Assembly (NCBI GenBank): GCA_964389575.1 | Contig: CAYMFF010000081.1 | Coordinates: 1 to 10,734 of the forward strand | Length of the DNA: 10,734 nt | Source: JAGNRR01 sp964389575 | Lineage (GTDB): Bacteria > Bacteroidota > Bacteroidia > Chitinophagales > Chitinophagaceae | Direction of reading: 5' to 3' | Shown: one piece after another, positions 1 to 7,514 of the stretch | Layout: the number at the start of each line of letters is the position of its first letter | Position numbering within the stretch: the stretch's first letter is position 1 | The notes under the pieces: model-generated | The model's database searches: none | What the model was told of the DNA's origin: nothing | Seen by the model: only the letters and a program-made list of their open reading frames with translations | Program-made: the position numbers and the translations under genes

Positions 1-65
1 TTAATAAGCAGTTTTCTTATGATGAGATTAAATTGGCGTTGTTATTTATAGAAAGAAATGAGTAA
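1..65 (+). CDS. C-terminal tail of an upstream gene (partial)
   Basis: The frame beginning at base 3 is open from the window edge and reads NKQFSYDEIKLALLFIERNE before a TAA at 63-65. It is only about 20 codons, so no family can be named. Two things suggest that it is real. The composition is protein-like, with an amphipathic helical tail (YDEIKLALLFIE). Its stop also overlaps the ATG of the next gene in the string ATGAGTAA (58-65), a typical arrangement for translationally coupled genes in one operon. An open frame of this length can also arise by chance, so confidence is moderate to low. Confidence 0.4.
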   Translation, partial: NKQFSYDEIKLALLFIERNE

Positions 66-312
66 AAATCAAGCTTCCCTATTAATTGCGCTACTAAACC
101 TAGTGCTTCATATTTCATTTAACTGTTACTTGCTTTCAACCACAGATAGCTATTTTACAATCCTTTTTCTCATTGGCTCATTTTGGACTATTGTCGTCAT
201 AGCTATTCTTTTAATTATTCAATTCGCTTTAAAAAAGAAACCAGAACCTTTTATCATAATTTACTCATTACTTATCTTATTCTATATTATGTTTTTGGGA
301 TCGTCAATGTAA
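58..312 (+). CDS. Small integral membrane protein, three predicted helices
   Basis: This 84-residue protein is almost entirely hydrophobic. Three membrane segments can be read at about residues 7-27, 34-58 and 64-82. The only strongly charged stretch, KKKPEP at 59-64, lies between helices 2 and 3. By the positive-inside rule this places that loop and the N-terminus in the cytoplasm, with the STTDSY loop outside. The ATG at 58 follows a purine-rich GAAAGAA that can act as a weak ribosome site, and it overlaps the stop of the preceding frame, which points to coupled translation. Its 3' end lies 9 nt from the convergent recQ end. No family is recognised and no enzymatic motif is present. It could be an accessory membrane subunit of whatever is encoded upstream, but that is inference. 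Confidence 0.65.
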   Translation: MSKNQASLLIALLNLVLHISFNCYLLSTTDSYFTILFLIGSFWTIVVIAILLIIQFALKKKPEPFIIIYSLLILFYIMFLGSSM

Positions 313-321
313 AATGGCATA

Positions 322-2139
322 TTAAAACTCCCGAATCACTTTCATAAATTTTTCGCCAAATTGTTTGGCTTTAAACTGCCCTACTCCGTGCACTTCTAAA
401 AAATCTTCCATTGTTTTAGGTTGGAGCGCGCTCATATTTTCTAATGTCGCATTTGAAAAAACTGTAAAAGCGGGCTTCCCCATTTTATCGGCCAGTTCTT
501 TGCGAAGAGCTCTTAACGCTTCATACAAATCATCATCTTTAGGAAAACTAGTCTTGCTTTTCTTTCGCGAAGAAATCTTGGCAACCTTTTCTTTATTTTC
601 TTGCTGACGACTTTTTATCGTTTGTGGTGTTATTAAATCAATAGTAAATTTTCCGTACAGCACATCTTCTCCAAAAGTGGTCGTTTTAAGTCGGTAATTG
701 TCTTTATAATCAATCTCTATCAAACCCAACTGAACAAACTGTTGAATAAACAGCTGCCATTCAAAAACAGTTTTGTCATAACCAGCACCGAAAGTTTTAA
801 TTTGATTAAAATTATTATTCTGTACAATTAAACTATTCGTCCCTTTCAACACATCAATCAAAACAGTTACACTTAACTTTTGCTCACTTCGCTTGATGGC
901 ACTAAGCGCTTTTTGAGCTAATACCGTTCCGTCAAAATACCTTGGTGGGTTTTTACAAACATCACAATTCCCACAATTCTCCTCAATCCGATCGCTGAAA
1001 TAAGTAAGCAAAACCTGTCGTCTGCAAATTTGTGATTCAGCATATTCTTTCATTCTATCCAACTTGGCTTTTTGGATTTGTCGCTGTTGTTCATCCTCGA
1101 TATCTTCTATAAAAGAACTTCTCAGTTGAACATCGCGATACGAATAAAAAAGTACAGCTTCGGCCGGTTCGCCATCTCGACCCGCCCGACCAATTTCTTG
1201 ATAATACCCTTCCAAATTACCGGGCATATTATAATGCACCACAAAGCGCACATTGCTTTTATCAATTCCCATTCCAAAAGCCACGGTTGCCACAACAATT
1301 TTTAAATCACCGCCAATAAAATCATTCTGCGTTTTTTGCCGTTGTTCCGAACTCATTCCAGCATGATACTCCTGAGCACTGTATCCATTGTCTCTTAATT
1401 TTTTTGCTAACTCTTCGGTATTTTTTCTGCTAAGGCAATAAATAATGCCACACTTGCCAGCATGACGTGCTAGTACTTTACCCAACTGTTCAAACTTTTT
1501 TTGACCAGGCAAAACAGCCAACGAAAGATTGGGCCTATCAAAAGAAGAAATAAAATAATCAGGATTATTTAATGCTAACAGTTGACCAATTTCTTTACGA
1601 ACGGTTTTATCGGCCGTTGCTGTTAATGCTATAATTGGGACCTCTTCGAACTTGTTGCGCAGTGTTTTTAACTCTTTATAATCTGGCCTGAACTGATGCC
1701 CCCAACTACTCAAACAATGTGCTTCATCAATCGCAAAAAGAGAAATTTCAAGCTTTTTCAAAAAATCAATAAACTGCTCCATGAGCAATCGCTCAGGAGC
1801 AACATATAATATTTTAATCCGTCCAGCTTCCAAATCTTGCATCAAATAATCTGACTCTTCATAAGTCAAACTAGAATTAAGATAGGCGGCTTTTACTCCG
1901 TTGGCCCGCAAAGCTTGGACTTGATCCTGCATAAGAGCTATCAGCGGCGACACAACTATGGTAAGCCCTGGTAATATCAAAGAAGGCAACTGATAACAAA
2001 TAGACTTCCCTCCACCGGTAGGCATCAATACAATGGTATCTTTTTTATCAAGAACATTGGTAATAATATCCTTCTGTTTGTCACGAAAGTTTTTATAACC
2101 AAAATGCTCTTGTAGTTTATTTTCTAACGCTACTATCAT
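322..2139 (-). CDS. recQ: ATP-dependent DNA helicase RecQ
   Basis: This is a 605-residue 3'-5' superfamily 2 DNA helicase that unwinds recombination and stalled-fork intermediates. Its length is close to that of E. coli RecQ. Domains in order are: helicase core 1 with Walker A TGGGKS (41-46), DEAH box (138-141), the RecQ aromatic-rich loop HCLSSWGHQFRPDY (141-154) and motif III TAT (173-175); helicase core 2 with motif VI QEIGRAGRDG (314-323); a zinc-binding region with Cys372, Cys389, Cys392 and Cys395; an RQC winged helix (about 405-500); and a C-terminal HRDC domain (about 535-605). All key residues are present, so it should be active. The ATG at 2139 puts the N-terminus (ENKLQEHFGYKNFRDKQ) where the family expects it. 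The start lies 3 nt after the TAG of the FAD oxidoreductase gene and in the same frame, so the two are very probably co-transcribed. Confidence 0.97.
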   Translation of the reverse strand: MIVALENKLQEHFGYKNFRDKQKDIITNVLDKKDTIVLMPTGGGKSICYQLPSLILPGLTIVVSPLIALMQDQVQALRANGVKAAYLNSSLTYEESDYLMQDLEAGRIKILYVAPERLLMEQFIDFLKKLEISLFAIDEAHCLSSWGHQFRPDYKELKTLRNKFEEVPIIALTATADKTVRKEIGQLLALNNPDYFISSFDRPNLSLAVLPGQKKFEQLGKVLARHAGKCGIIYCLSRKNTEELAKKLRDNGYSAQEYHAGMSSEQRQKTQNDFIGGDLKIVVATVAFGMGIDKSNVRFVVHYNMPGNLEGYYQEIGRAGRDGEPAEAVLFYSYRDVQLRSSFIEDIEDEQQRQIQKAKLDRMKEYAESQICRRQVLLTYFSDRIEENCGNCDVCKNPPRYFDGTVLAQKALSAIKRSEQKLSVTVLIDVLKGTNSLIVQNNNFNQIKTFGAGYDKTVFEWQLFIQQFVQLGLIEIDYKDNYRLKTTTFGEDVLYGKFTIDLITPQTIKSRQQENKEKVAKISSRKKSKTSFPKDDDLYEALRALRKELADKMGKPAFTVFSNATLENMSALQPKTMEDFLEVHGVGQFKAKQFGEKFMKVIREF

Positions 2140-2142
2140 ACT

Positions 2143-3270
2143 CTAGATGTTTATCAATTTTTTAATCAGCTTCCCGTTATTAAAAATAGCATTCATCAGC
2201 CAAGGTGATTTCATGGTTATTTTCGCCAAACCATAGCTTCGGTTAAATCCTTTCTTAAATTTAGCATGAATCAAATTATTATAATCTAGTAAAACATTTG
2301 CCGAAAAATCGCCGCTATCAAAACAAGCTATAGCCTGTTGCGCAGCATAATAACCACTCCACATGGCAGTATCAATGCCATGTCCGCCAATAGGATTAAT
2401 CAATGAAGCACTATCACCACAAAGCATAAATCGTTTCCCTGAAACTACTCTCCTTTTTGTACTAATGGGTAATGCAAAACCTTTTGCTTTATCTAACAAG
2501 CTAGCATTTTTAAATCTGGGTGCAATGCGCGGATGACTAGAAATTATTTCTTCTAATGTTTTGCGCATGTTCAAACTTTTTTTAGAATTATACGGTCGTA
2601 AAAAACCGAAGCCCACATTAGCCCAACCATTATCTAACGGAAATATCCAGAAGTAACCGGGCATTATTTCTTTGAAAAAATGAAACTCATTGGTATTATT
2701 TTCTAATTGGGTCACGTTATTGTAGTAGGTACGCATTGCCAAAAAAGGTGCCTGTTCTTTAATATCATAATCAGCTAACTGACGACTGACGACACTTCGC
2801 GCACCGTCACAACCAATTACTAATTGAGCATGAATTTTTTCTTCATTTTCTAATTCACACACTACTCCTTCCTTATCGTAAGTCAAATTATCTACACGGG
2901 TTGATTGGATAATCTCAGTTTCTGTTTCTTGCTGAACCAATCTAAAAAGAAAACTATCAAAATTTTCTCGCTTACTATTATAAGAAAACGTTTCCCAACC
3001 GACGGTAAAGCTTTTTCCATTGGGCGAAAAACCTTTGGAATATTTCACTTTGGCAACATCAGCAAAATCTTTCATCTGTTGCCCCCAAACTGGCTCCATT
3101 TTATCCATCAGTTTAAAAGCAGGACCTGGAATAGCATCACCACATATTTTGTCTCTTGGAAAAGAATCTTTATCAATTAAAAGCACTTTTAAACCAGCAT
3201 TTTTAAAACCTAATGCACATGAAGTACCTGCAGGACCTGACCCAATAATAACTATGTCGAAACGCTTCAT
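2143..3270 (-). CDS. FAD-dependent oxidoreductase, geranylgeranyl reductase family
   Basis: This 375-residue flavoprotein belongs to the p-hydroxybenzoate-hydroxylase-like fold and resembles the geranylgeranyl reductase family. The sequence shows an N-terminal Rossmann dinucleotide motif GSGPAG (10-15) after a beta strand (FDIVIIG), and the acidic end of the second strand at LLIDKD (30-35). It also has the family segment FPRDKICGD (37-45), the DG motif GCDGARSVVSR (153-163), and the C-terminal FAD motif GDSASLINPIGGHGID (285-300). Family members reduce isoprenoid double bonds or oxidise small aromatic or lipid substrates; the substrate here cannot be assigned. There is no signal peptide, so it is probably cytoplasmic, perhaps membrane-associated through its basic C-terminus (KLIKKLINI). 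It is the first gene of a two-gene unit with recQ and is divergent from the TonB-dependent receptor gene. A candidate -7 element lies about 70 nt upstream. Confidence 0.88.
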   Translation of the reverse strand: MKRFDIVIIGSGPAGTSCALGFKNAGLKVLLIDKDSFPRDKICGDAIPGPAFKLMDKMEPVWGQQMKDFADVAKVKYSKGFSPNGKSFTVGWETFSYNSKRENFDSFLFRLVQQETETEIIQSTRVDNLTYDKEGVVCELENEEKIHAQLVIGCDGARSVVSRQLADYDIKEQAPFLAMRTYYNNVTQLENNTNEFHFFKEIMPGYFWIFPLDNGWANVGFGFLRPYNSKKSLNMRKTLEEIISSHPRIAPRFKNASLLDKAKGFALPISTKRRVVSGKRFMLCGDSASLINPIGGHGIDTAMWSGYYAAQQAIACFDSGDFSANVLLDYNNLIHAKFKKGFNRSYGLAKITMKSPWLMNAIFNNGKLIKKLINI

Positions 3271-3337
3271 GTAATTGTGAAGATAGCACCCGAGACTAAT
3301 TATCGAATAATAAAATATTTAGAATCCAACCAATTAT

Positions 3338-3345
3338 CAAATTTA
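3338..3345 (-). promoter_or_regulatory. Candidate Bacteroidota -7 element for the FAD oxidoreductase-recQ unit
   Basis: On the minus strand these bases read TAAATTTG, an exact match to the Bacteroidota primary-sigma consensus TAnnTTTG. A TTG lies at 3362-3360, but the spacer is only 14 nt, shorter than the usual 17-23, so the -33 half is weak. The box lies about 70 nt upstream of the ATG at 3270, inside the divergent spacer shared with the receptor gene. The assignment is by motif only. Confidence 0.35.
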
Positions 3346-3399
3346 ACTAGGGGTAAAAACAAAGTCGATTGTCTTATTAGCATAAAACAAATACCCATT

Positions 3400-5841
3400 A
3401 TGAAAACTAACAAACTAATATTCGCGCTAATACTTATGATTACTAGCGTTGCGACCCATGCGCAAGAATTAACTCAAACGATTCGAGGTACGATAACTGA
3501 TGCCGATGGCATTAATCCAATTATCGGAGCTTCTGTTTTAGTGCTGGATTCGAGCAATAAATTCGGCGCCAGAGCCGATGTAAATGGAGATTTTTCAATC
3601 CCGAATGTTCCCATTGGTAGAAAAGCTTTAAAAATTACAGCGGTTGGATTTCAACAACAAGTAATACCGAATGTAGAACTTACTTCTGGTAAGCAAGTTG
3701 TGTTAAATATCAAACTACAAGAACGAATTAAAAGTCTAAAAAAAGTAGTGATTAAAACCAGAAAAAAAGGACATGTTGGAAATGAAATGTCTTTAATCAG
3801 TGGGAATGCAATTTCTTTTGAAGAAACACAAAAATATGCCGGTTCGTTACAAGACCCTTCTCGAATGGTGACGGCATTAGCAGGAGTATCTGGTTTGGGC
3901 TCAGAATTTGATAATGATATCATTATACGGGGTAATTCACCAAAGTATGTTCAGTGGAGATTAGAAGGAATAGAAATACCAAGTCCAAATCACTTTTCAC
4001 AATTAGGAGGAAGTGGTGGTGCAATTAGCGCACTCAATGGTGACTTATTGGCTACCTCTGATTTTTACACCGGAGCTTTCACGGCGGAATACGGCAATGT
4101 TCTTTCTGGCGTAATGGATATGAAATTGAGAAAAGGAAATAATAAAAAAAGAGAGTATTCCATTGGAGTTGGGCTCTTGGGTTCGGATGCAACTTTTGAA
4201 GGACCTTTCAAAAAAGGTTATCGCGGTTCCTATTTAGTGAATATTCGGTATTCAACATTAGCACCCGCACAAGCATTAGGTGTATTTGATGCAACAGATG
4301 GGATCCCAAAATATCGCGATGCCGCATTTAAGTTATACTTACCTACGAAAAAATTAGGCACATTTTCATTATTCGGGATAACGGGTAATAGCGTATTGGA
4401 AGAAACGGGAACAGATAGTATTTATGAACAAATAGGCGACAATGAATTCATGAATTATAAAGAGCCATGGAGTGAATGGTATCAAACCAATTTTTATACA
4501 GGCGGTATTAATCATACAATTCCGGTAAGTAAAAAAAGTTTCTTAAAGACTACAATTGCCTATGCATCTAATGGCATTCTAGCAGATGAAACCTTACGTT
4601 TAAGCGGCATTGTTCAGGATAGCTTAGGCCTAAAATTAAAAGATACCTCAAGAGCTACCTATACCGATTTCTATAGTAAAAACACACAAAACACATTGCG
4701 TGTAGGGACGAAACTAAACATGAAAATAAACTCACAACATAAGATAGAAGTTGGCACAAAATTCATCTCTATGCAAGCCAAGTCATTTGAAAAATACTTT
4801 GATGATGACTTAGGAAAAGACCAAACCCTACTTGACTTTAATGAATCTATTAACTCCGTTAGAAGTTATGCCAGTTGGAAATATCGAGTAAGAGAAAAAC
4901 TAACCCTTGTTTCTGGATTGCACCATTTCCATGTTTTATTTAATGGAGAAAACTCTTTGGAACCTAGACTAGCCGCTCGATATCAAATAGACCCAAAAAG
5001 CTCAGTTACCGCTGGATATGGAAGACATAGTACCATGGAATCTATACCAAATTATTTTGCCAAAGTAGAAAATTCGAATGGAACACTTACGGAACCAAAC
5101 CGAGACCTTGAGCTATTAAAAGCAGATCACTTTGTATTGGGCTACAAAAGAAAGCTTAGTAAAAATCTGAATGCCAAAGTAGAAGTATACTATCAGCGCC
5201 TATTTAATCTGCCAGTTCATAATAATGACTCTAGTTTCTTTTCTACCATCAACGAGGTAAACGATTTTGATAATATTGATTTGGTTAATAAAGGAACTGG
5301 TAAAAATTATGGTATCGAACTTACTCTAGAAAAATACTTTTCAGACAATTATTACTTCATGCTCAACGGTTCTCTTTTTGATTCTAAATACACATCACTT
5401 GAAAATATTGAACGCAACACCGTTTATAATGGTAACTTTTCAATGAATGCTTTGTATGGCAAGGAATTTGTAAAATTAGGCAAGAAGAAAAATAAAGTTA
5501 TTGGCCTAAATGGTCGCATCAACTACACAGGAGCAAAACGAATTATCCCGTTATATAGAAACGCCAATGGGCAAGCAATTTTTAATACAGCGACAAACTC
5601 TTTTAGAGACATAAGTAAAGCGTATGAAAATGGATTGGATAATTTATTCCAAGTAAACTTTGGCGCTAGCTATAAAATAAATCGTCCAAAAGCAACTCAT
5701 GAATTTACCTTGGATATTATCAATCTCCTAAACAACAAAGCCAATGTCTACGAATTTTACAATCCAAGATTTGAGAACAATACGGGTTATGTAACTCAAC
5801 TAAGCTTGCTTCCCAATATATTGTATCGCGTTCATTTTTAA
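3400..5841 (+). CDS. TonB-dependent outer-membrane receptor with N-terminal carboxypeptidase-like regulatory domain
   Basis: This 813-residue outer-membrane transporter imports an unidentified substrate using TonB energy. A signal peptide is visible (MKTNKLIFALILMITSVATHAQ, cleavage near residue 22). It is followed by a carboxypeptidase-like regulatory beta-sandwich (about 27-108, with GTITDADG, IIGASVLV, ADVNGDFSIPNVPIG and ITAVGFQ). The plug domain comes next (about 130-245, with DPSRMVTALAGV, NDIIIRGNSP, WRLEGIEIPSPNHF and FTAEYGNVLSGVMDM), then a long beta-barrel ending in an aromatic C-terminal strand (LLPNILYRVHF). An upstream in-frame ATG at 3277 was rejected because it adds 41 non-signal-like residues and would bury the signal peptide. 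No SusD-like lipoprotein gene is adjacent, so this is not an obvious SusC/SusD glycan locus. The next gene, a secreted TPR protein, starts 44 nt downstream and may share the transcript. Confidence 0.93.
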   Translation: MKTNKLIFALILMITSVATHAQELTQTIRGTITDADGINPIIGASVLVLDSSNKFGARADVNGDFSIPNVPIGRKALKITAVGFQQQVIPNVELTSGKQVVLNIKLQERIKSLKKVVIKTRKKGHVGNEMSLISGNAISFEETQKYAGSLQDPSRMVTALAGVSGLGSEFDNDIIIRGNSPKYVQWRLEGIEIPSPNHFSQLGGSGGAISALNGDLLATSDFYTGAFTAEYGNVLSGVMDMKLRKGNNKKREYSIGVGLLGSDATFEGPFKKGYRGSYLVNIRYSTLAPAQALGVFDATDGIPKYRDAAFKLYLPTKKLGTFSLFGITGNSVLEETGTDSIYEQIGDNEFMNYKEPWSEWYQTNFYTGGINHTIPVSKKSFLKTTIAYASNGILADETLRLSGIVQDSLGLKLKDTSRATYTDFYSKNTQNTLRVGTKLNMKINSQHKIEVGTKFISMQAKSFEKYFDDDLGKDQTLLDFNESINSVRSYASWKYRVREKLTLVSGLHHFHVLFNGENSLEPRLAARYQIDPKSSVTAGYGRHSTMESIPNYFAKVENSNGTLTEPNRDLELLKADHFVLGYKRKLSKNLNAKVEVYYQRLFNLPVHNNDSSFFSTINEVNDFDNIDLVNKGTGKNYGIELTLEKYFSDNYYFMLNGSLFDSKYTSLENIERNTVYNGNFSMNALYGKEFVKLGKKKNKVIGLNGRINYTGAKRIIPLYRNANGQAIFNTATNSFRDISKAYENGLDNLFQVNFGASYKINRPKATHEFTLDIINLLNNKANVYEFYNPRFENNTGYVTQLSLLPNILYRVHF

Positions 5842-5872
5842 TTATAGATAAGAATTAATCATAAAAAAGTAC

Positions 5873-5879
5873 TACTTTG
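5873..5879 (+). promoter_or_regulatory. Weak promoter-like box upstream of the secreted TPR gene
   Basis: TACTTTG resembles the TAnnTTTG -7 box but has one base fewer between TA and TTTG, and no TTG is found at a proper distance upstream. It ends 6 nt before the ATG at 5886, which would give an almost leaderless transcript. The TPR gene may instead be transcribed from the receptor promoter, because the 44-nt spacer shows no terminator-like hairpin. Confidence 0.2.
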
Positions 5880-5885
5880 GTTACT

Positions 5886-6917
5886 ATGAAAAACATGGTC
5901 CCCTTAGTAGTACTTTTAGCATTAAGTCATTTTTCATTTGCCCAAAGCAGTGCCGAAGATTATATCCGCAAAGGTGTTGATCAACATGATATGGGTAGCT
6001 ATGAAAACGCTATTGCTTCTTATCAGAAAGCGCTAGAAATAAATCCTGGCATGCCATTGGCACATTACGAAATGGCACTGACTTATATGTACATGAAAAA
6101 TTATGAAAAAACCGCTTATCATAGTGAGCAAGTTCTTAAAACTAAAAACGATTTTCATTTACAGGCGTACTTAGCTAAAGGTTCCGCCGAAGACAATTTG
6201 GGCAAACCCTTGCAAGCCATTAAAACCTACAAGAAAGGAATAAAGAAATATAACGGAAACTCATTGCTTCATTACAACCTGGGACTGACATATTTTAACC
6301 TGAAGAAAAATGAAAAATGTGAAGAAGAAATTGTTCGTGCGGTTCAATTAAACCCCAATCATTCCAGCAGCCATTTATTATTATCTAACCTAGCCATAAA
6401 AAATAGGAAGAAAATTAAAAGCATTTTGAGTAGTGCTTATTTCCTGACCTTAGAACCTACTTCAAAACGATCTAAATATGCATATAAAGACTTCTTCTAT
6501 CAGTTTTATGGCAATGTAAGCAAGGACAAAGACAAACCAAACTCCATTAATATTTTCGTAAATCCTGATGATAAGGACTCAGAGTTTGGAGCCAGCGAAA
6601 TGTTCTTACCCCTTATGATTGCTTCAAACATGGGCGATACCAACTCGGAAAAATCACGGGAAGAATTATTACCCATTAACTTTGAAACGCTTATTGGCAT
6701 TTTAAGTGAAAAAGAAAAAGGCAAAAAGCAATCTTTTTATGGCAAGTTTTATGTCCCTTTTTATAAAAACTTAAAAGAAGAAAAATTAGTCCGAGCTTTT
6801 TGCGCACACATTTCACAAGGCGCTGATGCAAACGCTAAAAATTGGATTAAAAACAACGCTGAAGAATATAAAGTATTTTTAGGCTGGCTCAAATCTCAAA
6901 AAATCGTGGTAAAATAA
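5886..6917 (+). CDS. Secreted tetratricopeptide-repeat protein
   Basis: This 343-residue exported protein has a clear signal peptide (MKNMVPLVVLLALSHFSFAQ, residues 1-20). Three to four TPR units follow at about residues 22-160. The consensus positions are visible: YIRKGVDQHDMGSYENAIASYQKALEINP, then LAHYEMALTYMYMKNYEKTAYH, LGKPLQAIKTYKKGIKKY and LHYNLGLTYFNLKKNEKCEEE followed by AVQLNPNH. The C-terminal half (about 170-343) is not TPR. It has a conserved-looking aromatic composition (YKDFFYQFYG, SFYGKFYVPFYKNL, FLGWLKSQK) of a kind common in Bacteroidota TPR proteins, but no function is known to me. The start is placed at ATG 5886 rather than the in-frame TTG at 5877, because the ATG begins the signal peptide directly. 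It lies just downstream of the receptor gene and probably works in the periplasm as a protein-protein scaffold; that role is inference. Confidence 0.85.
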   Translation: MKNMVPLVVLLALSHFSFAQSSAEDYIRKGVDQHDMGSYENAIASYQKALEINPGMPLAHYEMALTYMYMKNYEKTAYHSEQVLKTKNDFHLQAYLAKGSAEDNLGKPLQAIKTYKKGIKKYNGNSLLHYNLGLTYFNLKKNEKCEEEIVRAVQLNPNHSSSHLLLSNLAIKNRKKIKSILSSAYFLTLEPTSKRSKYAYKDFFYQFYGNVSKDKDKPNSINIFVNPDDKDSEFGASEMFLPLMIASNMGDTNSEKSREELLPINFETLIGILSEKEKGKKQSFYGKFYVPFYKNLKEEKLVRAFCAHISQGADANAKNWIKNNAEEYKVFLGWLKSQKIVVK

Positions 6918-6926
6918 ATATTTATT
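6913..6926. terminator. AT-only dyad spanning two convergent stop codons
   Basis: AATAAATATTTATT is a perfect 14-nt palindrome. Its left arm contains the TAA of the secreted TPR gene (6915-6917) and its right arm contains, on the other strand, the TAA of the amidase frame (6922-6924). On the plus strand a T-rich run follows (about 6934-6945). A stem without any G or C is weak, so a role as a bidirectional terminator is only a suggestion. Confidence 0.25.
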
Positions 6927-7506
6927 GGATGGCTTTATTTTTTTTCCGAACCAATACGGTAGGCTTATCCGGCGTTTGTAAATTTTCCGCATCTTGTGCA
7001 TTTGATAAATAACCTGTTTCAATAATCACTGCAGGCATGTTTGATCCCATTAATATCAGCTACCCTCTTTCAATGACCGGTGCGCCCAAAGAAACTTGAA
7101 GTTTTTTCTCAAGTTCTAATGAACCTTCAGAACGATTTTTCAAAGGCAAAACCATAACTTCAGAACCATTCTTGCTTGGATCATATTCATAAAAATTAGC
7201 ATGGATAGAAACCAACATACCTGTCTCGCCTGTTTCGAATTTGTAGTTAGTTACTTTTTTCAATCTGTCTTTTGCTGGCGTGTATACCTTAGCATCACTC
7301 AACAATACCACTTTGATTCCTTTGGTCTAAGCAAGATGCTTTATTTCTGCTACGATGGCTTGATTAATTTCTGCGTCTGTAACTCCTGTTGCTGCAATGC
7401 TTCTTGGGTCTTTACCTCCATGGCCTGCATTAAGGAATAATACTTTTTGAGCATTTGCAGAAAGTGACATCGCTAGGATCAATACAATGGCTAAAACATT
7501 TTTCAT
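6922..7506 (-). pseudogene. N-acetylmuramoyl-L-alanine amidase (Amidase_3), interrupted by two in-frame TAG codons
   Basis: Read from ATG 7506, one frame of 194 codons covers a whole small secreted Amidase_3 protein, a periplasmic zinc enzyme that cleaves the amide bond between MurNAc and L-alanine of peptidoglycan. It shows a signal peptide (MKNVLAIVLILAMSLSANAQ, 1-20), the zinc-ligand histidine in LNAGHGGKDP (His29), GVTDAEIN (41-48), TKGIKVVLLSD (61-71), the second zinc histidine in VSIHAN (His102), and the catalytic-Glu segment MPAVIIETGYLSN (157-169, Glu163). The true TAA is at 6922-6924. TAG codons interrupt it at codon 60 (7327-7329) and codon 149 (7060-7062) with no frameshift, so termination would leave a 59-residue fragment lacking His102 and Glu163. 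Two further oddities are visible: Asp44 where the family normally has the Glu zinc ligand, and Arg35 where GHGGKDPG normally has Gly. It is most likely a recent pseudogene; stop-codon read-through is the less likely alternative. Confidence 0.8.
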
Positions 7507-7514
7507 AATACATT

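Noticed and set aside
365..607. Open frames opposite recQ (365-607 and 1072-1305, +)
   Set aside because: They lie wholly within a well-supported helicase gene on the other strand and have no domain-like sequence.
2905..3274. Two plus-strand open frames opposite the FAD oxidoreductase gene
   Set aside because: They are antisense to the conserved FAD-binding N-terminus. They look like shadow frames and show no signal or family motif.
3277..3399. N-terminal extension of the TonB-dependent receptor from the ATG at 3277
   Set aside because: The extra 41 residues are not signal-like and would place the clear signal peptide internally. The start would also lie 7 nt from the divergent FAD gene, leaving no room for a promoter.
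5877..5885. TTG start for the secreted TPR protein
   Set aside because: The ATG three codons later begins a standard signal peptide, and the TTG lies within a promoter-like TTTG.
7201..7440. Plus-strand cysteine-rich open frame across the interrupted amidase
   Set aside because: The amidase motifs on the other strand explain this DNA, and the cysteine-rich translation is typical of a shadow frame.
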